Positions 37,388 through 49,480 of a stretch of DNA of 64,000 nt are shown here, one piece after another. This stretch comes from Clytia hemisphaerica (taxonomy: Eukaryota; Cnidaria; Hydrozoa; Leptothecata; Clytiidae), in the NCBI GenBank assembly GCA_902728285.1, contig CACVBU010001153.1:1309278-1373277 (forward strand), given 5' to 3'. Within the stretch, counting starts at the first letter, position 1, and the number at the start of each line of letters is the position of its first letter. A model generated the notes under the pieces. The model did no database searches and had not been told where the DNA came from. It was given only the letters and a program-made list of their open reading frames with translations. The position numbers and the translations under genes were made by a program.

Positions 37388-37641
37388 GGATCGTAGCGCA
37401 GTGGTAGAGTATCCGGCTACGGTTCGCAAGGTTGTGGGTTCAAGCCCCAGCCTGGTCATACCAAAGATTCTCAAAATGGCACTTGATGTCTCTCTGCTTG
37501 ATGCTTAGCAATTAGGAGAAAGATCAATAGTAAGTGGAAAAATTCAGGGAGAAAGAGTGGCACCCTCACCTTCGGGTAGATAGCTATTGAAAGAGGAGCC
37601 TTCGGGTCGCCTCCGACTGCGGTCGCAGTTTTACTTACTTA
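37388..37641 (+). mobile_element. Complete tRNA-derived SINE
   Basis: The head has Pol III boxes: A box TAGCGCAGTGGTAGAG and B box GGGTTCAAGCC, within a tRNA-like stretch of about 76 bp. A unique body with CACCTTCGGG and GAGGAGCCTTCGGG follows, then a (TTAC)n tail. It is flanked by an 11-bp duplication, CTACCTGGTTG (37377-37387 and 37642-37652). Related 3' parts occur at 1-115 and 60228-60355. Confidence 0.88.
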
Positions 37642-38071
37642 CTACCTGGTTGAGAATGCAAGTAAATAAGTTGAATTTGATTTTCATTTGGTCACACGAT
37701 CAATATCGATGGGCAATCTACAGCCGGTAAGCTGGAACGACTTCCAAAAATTTTATCGACCATTCTGTGACGCAGAGCGTGATCATGTGATCAAACAATA
37801 TCAATCTCAAAATTTAACAGATGAGATGGAGTTTTTATAGATACATTTGAAATAATAAAGATGACAGCATTGTTTTATTACTGGTTAACGACTAACCAAA
37901 TCAAATAATAAGAGCTTGTAAAAACTCCATCTCGTCCCAAATTTAAAACAAGCCAACTTCCTGACCAGGCAGATATTCAATTGACATTGTTTAGAATATT
38001 ATGTCAAAGCTGGTTTTGTTTTGGAAAGTTAAGTGATGGGAATCTTTTTGCCACGATGATAAAAATACTTT

Positions 38072-38395
38072 ACCGGTTCTGGCGGGGGGGGGGGGGTACT
38101 TAGGTAAAATGGGTGCTGGGTATGTGCGAGGCAAAATAGTCCCTTTTTCACACCCTCAATTTAAAAAGAAAATGAGTATCTGTAAGGATCCAAAAAACAC
38201 GAAATTCAAAATTTCCTCTCTCAGAAGTTCTTGATTTTCCAAAATTTAGATAAAAATCGAGTGAAAATCGATAAAAACTTTGAGAAAGATCTCTCTAAGG
38301 GTCCCAAAAATGCCAACTTTTCCTCTCTCTAAGGGTCGATTTTCGATTTTTGGCTCGGACATACCTGTCACCTCGTAATCCCAGTACCCTCTGGG
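38072..38395. mobile_element. G-tract element, CCTCTCTAAGGGTC family
   Basis: Left end: a run of 14 G, then TACTTAGGTAAAATGGGTGC and GGGTATGTGCGAGGC. Right end: GGCTCGGACATACCTGTCAC and CCCAGTACCCT. Internal (T)CTCTCTAAGGGTC occurs two to three times. It is an inverted relative of 12766-13117. Confidence 0.65.
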
Positions 38396-38399
38396 CTTA

Positions 38400-39818
38400 C
38401 AGTTGTAACTCGAAATATTGATATAATTTATTGTGACTATCACAGTGAATGAATATTACACTGTGACGACAGATAGCCATTCTATTCAATCATAAAATCC
38501 GTAGAGAATCATAACGATTGTAATCACTGTTACAAACTTAGGAGTCCTTTGAAGGAAACTCATTTCGCTGTCATATTTACGAGTTGAAAAAAGATTAGAA
38601 ATATTGTAATGGTATAGTCTGCTTGAGCTTAACATGAAGATATGTGCTGTCCATCTTCGATTCTTAGAAAAGTGTGCGATAAAATTTTCACTGTGCGTCT
38701 CCACAGGTTAAATTTTTGAATTAAATCTGCATGGAATTTTAGGGGGCTAGAGTATCTTAAGTCGAAGTCAGAAAATAATTGAACCTACTCATCAGATTTA
38801 AACGTTTTTTTTCTGGAAAAAGCCGAATCGTTAGGAAAGTCCATGTTCCTGCTATTAAAGCTAACCAATGAAAAGCTAAATACCTGAAAAATGTAAACAT
38901 GAAGTTAGAATTTCACGACATGGTCTGATTTTTTATTTTTTCCTTCTAAACAGAGGATATGACACCAACTTTTCGATTGCAAACAATTTTTCATACTGAA
39001 GCACTAATAAAAAAATCCCTTTGCATCATGAAATTAACAGTTCCTTATTTTATGGTCTCTTCTACCCTTATCTAAGCTTGATCTGCTAATAAAAACAACC
39101 TGCTACACGAAATTTAAGGCCTTACCGGGTAGGGTTGTTCTTGGATTCTGAAAGGTTTTGGAAAAGTGGAGCTTTTTTCATCTGGTCAGTAAGAGTAAAT
39201 TTTACTACATTATAGCGTAATTCATCTATATTACTTGTAATTACGTGTGACCGAGCACAAATATCGACTAGTCAATATTGTGAGTGTCATTGATATAACA
39301 TATCGGGCTAAGATCAATTATCTCCAACCTATCACAAACGCGAAATCTGGTACATGATCCTTTACCAGTTTTCATGAATAACTTTGTTCTCTTATGAATT
39401 AAACTGGGATCACACACTTCTCACAGCAACCGATCAGTGTAAGACCAGGAATGAGCCAGAAAGCCTGGCGACAAAAAAAACTATTTTCTGAATCCGATCT
39501 TTATAGACAGTATCTGTGCTTGTATTTCGCGTACAGTAATCACTTTGGGGAATTCTCTATATAGAATGGCAAAAGACAAAGAATTTTCTATAGATGAAAA
39601 GATGAACATTTTTTCTTAACTAAAAGCTTATGATTGTGTTACTTCAGTATAGCAGAAAAGAGTCAGAGTCAACATTTTGGCTGATTGAGAAGTTAAAGAT
39701 GAATCTTGGAAAGCTTGTCTTTCGATATCATATCTAAGTGCGCGCTTGACAAAGAAATTTTTGAAACCTTTCCTCTTGCACTCAGGATAGCGAATAAAAA
39801 TAGAAAATCAAGGAGACA
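38400..39818. other. Upstream region of the astacin gene, no other gene seen
   Basis: AT-rich, with no exon-like ORF. An out-of-frame ORF at 39706 overlaps the true first exon and was not kept. Confidence 0.35.
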
Positions 39819-42800
39819 ATGGCATCATTTGAGAAAGCAGACTTGGTTTTATTTTTGTTATCCTTGGTCATCTCGTCAGTTCATTTGTACGCAATCGATG
39901 AAGTCATCAGTGAAGATGGTAAGTAGTAGCCAATCTCTCTAAAGATAAAAATGCAATGGTTTGTCTTATATAATTTCAAGAAAAATCTGTAAATTTCCCT
40001 ACTAAAAAGCCTCAAACCAATGACCTTAAAGAATCGAATGAAACGGGGCTGTCTAGTCAATGAAATCAGAAGATGAGAACTTAGCCTACGGTAAAAGAAA
40101 TGGCGTTACTTTGCATGGAAACTACCTAAATGATCTGAGATTCGATATATTATGATTGACGCTCTCTAATTTGATGTTCTCTACTATTTGATATGCTCCA
40201 GTTTTCAATAATATCAAAAGCAAATTTCTACTATTTGATACGCTTCTTTATTCGGTAAAAAACCAATTTCCTTTGAAAATCCAATTAGAGAGGCTAGAGA
40301 TCGTCAACTGTATAAGACAACCCAAAATGTAAGCCAATCAAAAACCAGCTTAATAATTTTTCTTCGTGCATTACGTCATAGCAGGAGAAGAAGAGCTGGT
40401 CAAACAGTCACGTGACGATTCCGTGTTCGATCAAATAGCCAATCACAATAGAGGTGAGCGGATATATGTGATATAATTTTAATTTGTAAATATACCACTT
40501 GAAATTCTTACTAACTCGTGATATTCATGGCGTAATATTTTATACGGAAATACTTAAAAGACCACTTGTTTTCAAATAATGAAACTAACTATGGCAAAAA
40601 CCCGGGCAATTATGGGTTCTTACTTTCATATAAAACATTATATCACGAATACCATGAAATTAGAATAAACCCCTTGCTACTAAGATGTATCATAGTAACA
40701 AGTAAATTTGTCTAATTTCATCTCAGCTGACCGCCCACGATGTTATTTTTTAACGTTTGTCTGACGCTGAACCCCTTAGTTAACTTTTGTGAAAAAAAAG
40801 GAATCCTTATAAGTCTCCTGTGAGAGGGCCCTTCACACATTATCATGGCCATGTAAAATTTAATCTATAACAAAAATTCATAATCGGCATCCACGATTTT
40901 TTCGTAACCAACAAAGGGTAATGATATTAATTTATCGAGGGAGATACTGTCTGGTAAGGGTCTCGTACTTTGGTAAATGATCATTAAATTCATGATATGC
41001 ACCATTGCAATGTCTTCCATTCGACCCAATAGTTCATTGGTTGAAAGTGACGTATTGACTGATTTTACGTCACTTTCAACCAATGATCTATTGGGTGGAA
41101 TGGAAGACATTGCAATGGTGCATATCATGAATAGAAAGGGTTGTGAGAATGGGTTCAAAATTTCCGTCATCAATTTTGTTCACTTTCCAATGAATATATA
41201 ACATGAATATTTTCATACTATAGAATTCAGTGACTGTTTAATCTTCACAATTTCAGCGGTATCAAAGGGTGACGAGAAGACTTGGTTATTTGAAGCAGAC
41301 ATTGCTCTTGTGGACAAGCCAGAAGATGAAGATGATAACCAGAATGCAATCGATTCCAAGATGGTCCGCAAAAGAGGGTTGAGAAGGTCTCAAGAGTATT
41401 TATGGATAGATCGAGTTGTGCCTTATGAATACACAAATGAAATTAGTGGTGAGTGTTTCTTTTTTCGATTTCATTTCTGAATTGCAAGATAAATAGACGA
41501 TGTTATCGTCCGTCAAGATTAGTGCGCGGGAAAAATACGGTGTAGAGGTTAAAGCCGTTTATGGCTATAGAGGAAAAATGCCACGGATGTGATGAATTAT
41601 AGTAAGACATTGAGTCCCCTCCGAATTTTTACCCGCCCGCGTGGGCAAAATTCCGGTCCAATTTTTTATTTCCCGTGTGGCTACTTTTCCTTTCTTTTGC
41701 ACGAGTTCGTCTTAGACTATAGGATCGTCTACAAGATAAATATTACTTTGTTACCTTTATGATTTATATTTCTGAGTTTGTTCTTGAAACGGACTTTTAA
41801 ATACTGAAGTATATATTGATGGAGCTCCCTATTCCTTTTCATAACAAGATCAACCTTATCAAAAAAGCTCCAATAAAGACCGTCGAATTCGAGTTTTCTG
41901 AACTTGTTAATCTTTCTAACAATTATAATTTTTCACTTAGTTTCAGGGCAGTCAGCCATCGATAAAGCAATGCAAGAAATATCTACCAAATCTTGCATCA
42001 GTTTTGTCAAACGAACAACGGAAAACAACTGGGTCAAATTTGTCAATAGAGGAGCGTAAGTTTGTCTTAGAGTTGAATAGACAATCTACTTCCTCCCTAC
42101 CTAATATAATGAGGTTTTTGGCCTCAGGTTGATGACACAGATTTCAATAACCATACTATATTTTCGAACTGCATTCATATTTTTGAAAACAGGTACCGTT
42201 GATAATAGGCAATTTCACAGTCGAAATGGATCATGGGTAATCAGGACTGATTGCTCCTCCATAACGGCTTTCTGTTGACTAGACACAATAATCTTCAAAA
42301 TCGTTCAAAACTTTAGACCAATAGTAAGTCGTCATTAGCACGCAGTGGTCCTGATTACCCGTTACGCTTTGCGACTGTGAAATGGCTTATACCTAAAATA
42401 ATAATTTCATTGATTCACAACAGGCGCGGTTTTTTTCCACTTTCAGGTGTTTCTCGAGTGTCGGTCGAAGTTTTTGGAGAAGCGGTTCACAGGAGATCAG
42501 TCTTGCGCCGTCCTGTTTAACCAGTCATGGAACCATTATGCATGAGATACTTCACTCTTTAGGATTCTGGCATGAACAATCGAGACCTGACCGAAATCAA
42601 TTCGTGGAAATCATGTGGGAAAATATCGCTGAAGGTGAGTTTGGGTTTTTCCAGAAATAGTCCGTGCCCCCTTGTTGAGCATATCGGATATCCAGGGGGT
42701 TAACAATTTTTGTTCCAAAGTGGATATCCAGGGGGTTAAATATCTACAAGGGAGTGGATATCCAGTGGGTAAAGTGTCTTTTCAAGTAAAAAATACGATA

Positions 42801-45800
42801 TCCAGGAGTACAGTAAGCATCTTTATAAGTTTATTATAACAGGATGTTAATCACTTTAGTGAAGGTCATTTCAATTCAACCAGGGATACTTTAGGCAAAT
42901 TTATTACTCTCTGGGCGTGTGACATCTTATCAATACTTTTCAGCAACATTTTGAAACCTGGCTGTTGTAAGGAAAATAGGTATTTTTAGGGCAATGGTAG
43001 ATGCTTTAAGGTTCAGTTGTTTGTTTAAATAATCTGTATACCTCTAAGAGGAGTACTTAAGCTTTTAAGCGGTTTCACATAATTCCTTTCCAGGAATTAT
43101 ATGAGTTGTCCACGAGTAGAGATGGTTTTTCGAATTACAAAAAGGATGTCCAATTTCTGAAGGGCTCCAAAATTTACGAGGGAGAGTTTTTTTAACCATT
43201 GAGTCTCCCTAAATTTTGAGCCCCCTCAGATTCACCCGGTGTCTGTCAATCACTTCAGTGTTTTACCTTTCTATCCACTTTCAGGTGAAGAGCACAATTT
43301 TGCAAAGTACACACGTGGAGAATCAGACGATTTGAATTCTCAGTACGATTTATCCAGTATCATGCATTACGGTCGATTCTCCTTCTCCAAGAATGGACAA
43401 CCAACAGTGTTGGCAATCAGTGATCCAAACAAAAGGTTGGGACAGCGAGAAAAATTATCAGAAGAAGATGTGATACAATTGAACGCACTTTATAGATGTA
43501 AAGGTATGGATGGTCGAGTCAAATTGTTCTGAATCATACTTTTAGTTTAGTCTCGTCACCGTATGCTAAGCTCTATTTGCGTTATGCTACTGTAAGCAAG
43601 GAAAAGCTGATTATATGTGGAAACGCAGCTAAATTTTAGTTGAATACACATTTTTTATAAGAACATCCAAAATTTTGAAGTTTTCAGATGTTCTTAGCTT
43701 TTTGAGTTTTAAGCCTTAAAATATTCTTAAAATGTTTTTATTTTCTCCATTTTGTGACCATTTTGACACATTCCCCTAAAAAACCGGGTGTTTCGAGTCC
43801 GCAAAGTCTTAAAATGTTCTTAACTTATTCTTAGCATTCATTTAGCCATTGAAACCTTATGTTCTTATATAGTTTGTTCTTATTTAAAAAAACGTGTTGC
43901 TGTGTAAACTGGATACTTATATAGCCGTTTTTTGAGAGTGTTTTCAGCGCACGAGTTGTTACGTGTTGCTAATATCCGTTTCTGAACATTCTCTAGATAG
44001 GTTTAATGACCATCAACACCAATATTTAGATAAAGTACTAAAATCCATTCATTTTAAGTGTGTACTCTTTTTGGCTAACATATGAATGGGAAAACCATGT
44101 CAGCGTATTTGGACTAATTCCGTTGAGAGTGGTTTTCACATGGTGGCAAAAAGCATATGCATTCTTAAAGCGAATTGACTTTAGGTAGGCTTTCTTCTCA
44201 GTATGATTAAGGGTAATTAAGATTAATTTGTTTCTTTTTAGACGTTGGTAAGACATACAGTACTTGGTCTGAATGGTCTCCTTGCAGTGATAAATGCGTG
44301 AAAACGAGGCAGAGATTTTGTCCGAATTATAACAAAGCAAGCTGTCCGGATGCAAGCCGGTTTGGTGTTCACACTGAGCATGGAGTTTGTACACAGGCTG
44401 AGTGCAACAGTGAGAAATATTTCTTGAGATAACGTTTATTCTTAGAATATCTCCCTCTTCATAAAGGTCATATGGCCGCATTCATTTTGGAGCCTAGAAA
44501 GAGCTAGAGGGGAATCTCCAATCTTTCTCAAGCAGGAAACAGTGAAGCCTTAAGTTTTCTCCCCATTTAGAAATTTTGTGTAAAAACAACACATGTCACA
44601 TGTTTTGGATTGGAAATAAGTGGCTTCATTTCCCATCCAGGATTTTTGTTCAGATGGTGATTTTACGAATATCTTGAGTTTCTAAAAACTTTCATTTTTC
44701 AGAAAAAAGGGACGGTCATTGGGGCCGGTGGTCATCTTGGGGTGAATGCAGTCACAAATGTGGCCAAGGAACGCAACAAAGAACACGAAAATGTGATGAT
44801 CCAGCACCCAAGAATGGAGGAAAACATTGTCCTGGTGAACCCACACAGTCTACTGGATGTTTCCTGAAACCTTGTGGATTAGGTATGTCTAAGTAATTTG
44901 TATTTTAATAGAAGTGTCCACGAATACACTCATAAATATATAACTTTTGAAATGAAATTAGTTTGATGTTTTGAATATCAATTTATCCATCCCACATAAT
45001 TTGAGTTTTATAAAATACCCCACATGGCTAAATAATAGAAATACTTTGACTTATTGAATCTGGTTTAAAAAAAGATACAGCTCCAATATATTCCTGATCA
45101 TTGGTCATGTTAGATCGTAAGTTAAATATATGAAAAAGTCATTAAAATGACTCTTTGTAAAAGTCATTCAGACTCAGCCAATTTCATTCTTCTTTCGCTT
45201 TCCAAAATTGTTATTTTCTGTTACAAAACTTTCCAGGAGCAAATGATTGTTTATTCGATGGTCAAGGAATGTGTTTTTGGACGGACGCATCAAGCAGTAC
45301 AAACTACATGTGGAAAAGACACAAAGGGAAAACACCGAGCGGCCGAACTGGACCCGATTGCGATCACTCTACTGAACAATCAACACGTGACGGTAAGTCA
45401 ACCAAACAGACACACGGTGAATCTATAACGTCCATGTAACGTAGAAGCAACATTGTGTGTGTTTGCCAGATAACTTTATTCTCGAAAGTGAAAATTAATC
45501 TTGAGAGATCTACAATTCTTGCCAATACCTATGACACAGTGATTTGAAATTGCCAATTAATATCATATTTTTTAGAGTAAACTTAAGAACTTCTCTGGGA
45601 ATCAATCACCATAGTAAAAACGAGGTTAACGTTGCTCGTGGTGTAATTTATGAAAAGGTCTATCAATTGAAAAGAGTGGTCGGTCGGTGACAAGAGCAGC
45701 TATGGCCACTTAAAGAGCACTCATTCAAGAAATGGTGGCCGAGGTGCTAATGATTAGTAGGTGAATTACGACCTTTGTATTACTTTACTTTCGTAATCAT

Positions 45801-48800
45801 TTCAGGACACTACATGTACACAGAGTCGTCCTCACCGGCCAGAACTGGAAATAAAGCATCTCTGATCAGTAACAAGATATTCTCTGCAACACTTGGTCGT
45901 TGCGTCACCTTCTTCTATAGTATGCATGGACTCGGTTGTGGAGCAATGAGACTCTTTGTTGTTGATGTTGGCTCAGGTAAGGATTAGTTCCAATTTCTAA
46001 ATCAAGAATTGTATTATAACAGTTCCAAGTTTCACGATGAAAGCCGTTACTGAAAAAGCAAAGCAAAATTTTGAAGATTTTAATACACACCGAGAAGCAT
46101 AGTAGCATGATAGTATTTTCAGTAGTTTTTGTTTTTATCGCTCGCGTACTTAAATGGAAAAGGTTAAGTCAAAATAACGGAGAGTACTAAAAAAATGTTT
46201 TCAGAAATTTCAAAGTGTTTCTCATCAAGGCAGCCTAAGTATCATATTAAGACTCCAAGCCCTAATCATCATTAGCAAATACTTGTCTTACTCACAAGTT
46301 AAGGGAACTAATTTCGCTAAGGGGACTTGATTCTTTATTTTTGCAAATTCTGATAAAACTCTCTAAAACTAGTTCTCATAAAGCATGTAAAAGAAGTGAC
46401 CGGTTACTTGAACTACAAGATATCATCATTGCTTTTTGTAGGAGTTGAGCACAAAGTATGGGAGAAGACTGGACCCCAAGGTTCAGCGTGGAAGGAAGCA
46501 GAAGTCGATGTCCCTTACAATACAGATTATAAGGTAAACCGTGGAACCTAACCTCTACCAATGAAATTTGCACATGTAGCTAAGGGGAATTTCGTTGGAA
46601 AGGTTATTACTTCAACCAGGCCTAAATCGTCGATGTAGCAATTTTTGCATTGCTAATTACGCCAGCTGACAATATGTGTCATGTTGCTTTATAAATCTCA
46701 TCCATATGCATCTCTGCCATATGTAAAATTCTATGAGCACAGTTGATGTTCTCAAATTCGTTTTCAAGGGGAATATAACTTTATCGAATACACAGCATCG
46801 TTTATAAGAGTTTCTTGTTGACGGTGACTTTCAATATTATCGAATAAGGGAGTGATTCGAATAATAAAGTGTCGTTTATAAGAGTTTCTTGTTGACGGCG
46901 ACTTTCAATATTATTCTCGAATAAAAGACTGTATCAAATAGTAGAACGTCGAATTAGAAAGCGCCAACTCTACTCCCTATAGAATCAAAATCAAATTTTT
47001 GAAAAAAGACCTGGTCGTAATTACTTGAATTTTCTCGGTCTAGATTCGATTTGAATCAGAACGTGGACCATCTTTCCAAGGAGATCTTGGATTAGACGAC
47101 ATCTTCATAGCAGAAGCAAAATGCTCAGAGAAACACAATCTCGGGCCGAACGAAAAGCCGACGACCACCCCAGTCACCACGACAACAACCACAACGACCA
47201 CAACAACAAGAGCTCCAACGACAACCATGGGTAGGCGCTCTTTAAAGGATGTTAAAATCAATGTTCAATGTCGATGATTTAGCTTTCTATACATAAACAG
47301 AGTTTGATATTATTAATCCAGTCCGTTAGCTGGACTACGGTAGATAGAGTAATAGAAAAAAAAATAAAAACTAGAGAAATCCTTTGAAGGCATTTCATGT
47401 CGATGAAAAACATAAACTCTTAATAAATTTGATTTTACAGACCCTCTGTTTGCTCGTTGTGGAATTCAAATCAAACCAGTTGGGTGTTTCGCTGATTTTT
47501 CATCCGATCCAGCGATGCCTTACATCATCGAAAGTTTCCGCCCTGGAAGTCCTTACAACTATGGAAATACAATTGATTGGAACAATTACGAAAAGACCTT
47601 GAATGAGTATGTTACCTCAAGCTAGCCCGTAGTAGCCCTGGGTCTTTTTAAGGGCTCTACCATAGTCAGAAAATTGATTTTAGTATCTGAACATAAAAGT
47701 TATGTTTTAGATTCTTTAACACTTTTAACAAAGAATTGCCTTTATCATAGAGGTATAAAGAAAGACAGGAGATGAATTTGTCGGTAATTGGTCGTTAAAG
47801 TCTTTTGATTTCTTTTATGTAATAAATCAAAAGAAATTCTAGGCTCGCCCGACGAAATACGACTTTTTAGTAGAACTCAAGTCTGTTCTGAACATTCTTA
47901 CTATCAGCATTGAAGATTTCTAGCCTTCTAATATACGAGAATAAGATAAAATTTAGCTCCACGAAATAAGTTTGCGTTCAATTTTGGCATCCATTAAATT
48001 TTGTTTTGAAAATATATTTTCTCTAGCCAGAAAATTAAATGTTCTTTATAAGCACACACAATTTCAGACCCAATTTGTAGACAAAAAGTTGCTGGAGAAT
48101 TTTGGAGGAAAGTATTAAGCAATAGAGATCACCTTAAAGAAAACATTGATCGAAAAATCTTGTCATTTGATGAAGGATTGCAAAGTTTACAGGCCCTTTT
48201 TTAATCCAAATATTTTCTTACGCCGATGTCAGAAACAATGAATCTCGTCTCATCTTATTTCCAACACTTAAGTTAGCCAATAAGATTTCACCTATCAACA
48301 AAAGAGCTCATTAAAAATGCACGATATATGAGATTATGAGCATGCATACCTCGTAATTTTTTTAATCGTAGGGCGAGCATGGTTACAATAGCATACTTCT
48401 CCTGTTTCTTTATACCTCCATGCCTTTATAAAATGCTTTTTAATCAAACCCCTTAGTGTAATTAAGAACTTAATTGCAAAAATGACGTTATGAACTTTAA
48501 AAAGACGTTAATAATATGTTGCATCACCTTCTTTTATAAAAAGTGCTAGAAAAGACATTTTAAACACGGCAATTATAAAAAATTCACTATGGTCATAGCT
48601 CTTAAGACTTTTTGATAGTCTTGATTGCGCGATTGAATACTCTAGTCTAGCTAGTCCCTGATCAATTCACCAAAGAAAAGAAATCTTCTTCTTGGACGAT
48701 AAAACAGCCTTTGTACAGTTTGAAATATAATAGGTTACTTAGTAAAATATCGATGGTTGGCCATGCCCTATAAAAGAATACTTTCCTTAAAACGCTCTCA

Positions 48801-49272
48801 GCTCTTGAAATGAGTGGGAGTAATCATTATTCCACGCTAATTCATGCAATGTTAATGATACACCATTGCTTCGTCGTGTAGTAAGCATCGGGTCAATAGT
48901 GTCTGGTTAGTGCTTTGACTTAACATAGAATAACATAGAATAGGTAACGTACTATTCCGGGGAAAAGACTCAAGCCGTCCACATCGGTGGGATCATGCTT
49001 CCTTTCTATTGAATTAAGCTCTAAACAAAGTGTTCACTTTTTTTAGCCTACTATGTTCTTGCTTGAACCGCGCAAAAGACAGAGGAATGAAATATATCGG
49101 ACATCAATTTTACGGTGAATGTTGGGGCTCTATGCAACCTACTTACAACCGGTACGGTCACAGTGATCGGTGCATCAACACTGAATATAAAAAGGAATGT
49201 TACGGCACCGGAAGTCGTTCAGATATTTGCATGGGACAAGACCATACCAATTATGTTTATGAAATTTTGTAA
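39819..49272 (+). CDS. Secreted astacin metalloprotease with two TSP1, one MAM and a Cys-rich C-terminal domain
   Basis: Fourteen exons: 39819-39918, 40385-40453, 41257-41448, 41941-42055, 42447-42634, 43285-43503, 44242-44409, 44703-44882, 45237-45392, 45806-45976, 46442-46533, 47044-47230, 47441-47606, 49047-49272. They give 742 residues. Order: signal peptide; propeptide with FEADIAL (68-74), the aspartate-switch region; basic cleavage site RKRGLRR (94-100); astacin domain with zinc site HEILHSLGFWHE (191-202) and Met-turn SIMHY (246-250); TSP1 domains (295-350, 351-410), the second with W-G-R-W-S-S-W; MAM (about 413-578); a Thr-rich linker (589-610); and a C-terminal domain (613-742) with VGCF, CSCLNRAK, GHQFYGECWG and NYVYEIL. 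Catalytic residues are intact, so an active extracellular protease is likely. Exon 4 has two in-frame acceptors six bases apart. Close to certain at domain level. Confidence 0.93.
40989..41131. repeat. Near-perfect 66-bp inverted repeat (hairpin)
   Basis: Arms 40989-41054 and 41066-41131 differ at two positions and are separated by 11 bp. It lies in intron 2 of the astacin gene. The low divergence suggests a young foldback insertion or a recent inversion duplication. Confidence 0.9.
42204..42392. mobile_element. Foldback MITE in astacin intron 4
   Basis: TAGGCAATTTCACAGTCG and CATGGGTAATCAGGAC at the left, GTCCTGATTACCCGT and CGACTGTGAAATGGCTTAT at the right, are inverted. Confidence 0.65.
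42640..43284. other. Astacin intron 5 with GGATATCCAGGGGGTTAA repeats
   Basis: Three spaced copies of GGATATCCAG(G/T)GGGTTAA/TAAA between 42687 and 42777 and a further GATATCCAGG at 42810. The rest is unremarkable. Confidence 0.5.
43643..43905. mobile_element. ATAAGAACATCC MITE
   Basis: TTTTTTATAAGAACATCC at the left and TATAGTTTGTTCTTAT near the right end are the ends of a repeat of about 260 bp. It has internal AAAATGTTCTTAA motifs and is present five times in this window. It lies in astacin intron 6. Confidence 0.7.
45407..45469. mobile_element. Palindromic CCAGCTGG MITE, short decayed copy
   Basis: AACGTCCATGTAACGTAG and CAACATTGTGTGTGTTTGCC match the family. It starts about 15 bp after the exon 9 donor of the astacin gene. 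Confidence 0.5.
46799..46914 (+). repeat. Direct repeat of 42 bp, period 74
   Basis: CGTTTATAAGAGTTTCTTGT and the following GACGG(T/C)GACTTTCAATATTAT occur twice (46799-46840, 46873-46914), with one mismatch. In astacin intron 11. Confidence 0.8.
47652..48601. mobile_element. TTAA-flanked element with a nested 677-bp element
   Basis: The left end GGGCTCTACCATAGT and right end ACTATGGTCATAGCTC match the ends of the 15228 element, and both flanks are TTAA (47648-47651, 48602-48605). Without the insertion at 47746-48422 it is only about 270 bp. It lies in astacin intron 13. Confidence 0.8.
47746..48422. mobile_element. CATAGAGG element, copy 1 (677 bp)
   Basis: Inverted ends CATAGAGGTATAAAGAAA and CATGGAGGTATAAAGAAA. 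The flanks CCTTTAT on both sides (or GCCTTTAT) give a 7-8 bp duplication, as in hAT-type transposons. No ORF of note. Copy 2 at 55914-56589 is highly similar throughout. Confidence 0.85.
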
Positions 49273-49277
49273 ATAAA
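49272..49277 (+). terminator. Polyadenylation signal of the astacin gene
   Basis: AATAAA overlaps the last base of the stop codon. If used, the 3' UTR would be only a few tens of bases. Confidence 0.55.
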
Positions 49278-49295
49278 GAAATGAAATTTTGATTT

Positions 49296-49480
49296 TAATA
49301 TAAGGTTGAGAAATTTCGAGCTTTAAAGCCAAAACATGTATTTAGCATGTTCTTATTTTCACCATTTTGTGGGTATTTTTGTCCATTTTCCTAAGAAATT
49401 CGGCGTTTTAAAGTCCTCGAAAGTTTTCGATCATCGAATCTTTTTGTTCTTATATAGTTTATGCTTATAAAAACATGTAC
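49296..49480. mobile_element. ATAAGAACATCC MITE, partial
   Basis: Contains CATGTTCTTATTTTCACC, TTTGTCCATTTTCCTAAG and TTCTTATATAGTTTATGCTT in the family's order; the left end is degraded. Confidence 0.5.

Noticed and set aside
39706..39942. ORF starting upstream of the astacin gene
   Set aside because: Different frame from the signal-peptide exon at 39819, which has the correct phase and donor.
40865..41201. Mirror-image ORFs on both strands with nearly the same protein
   Set aside because: Produced by the 66-bp inverted repeat in an intron; not genes.
47040..47261. Minus-strand Val-rich ORF
   Set aside because: Antisense of the Thr-rich linker exon of the astacin gene.
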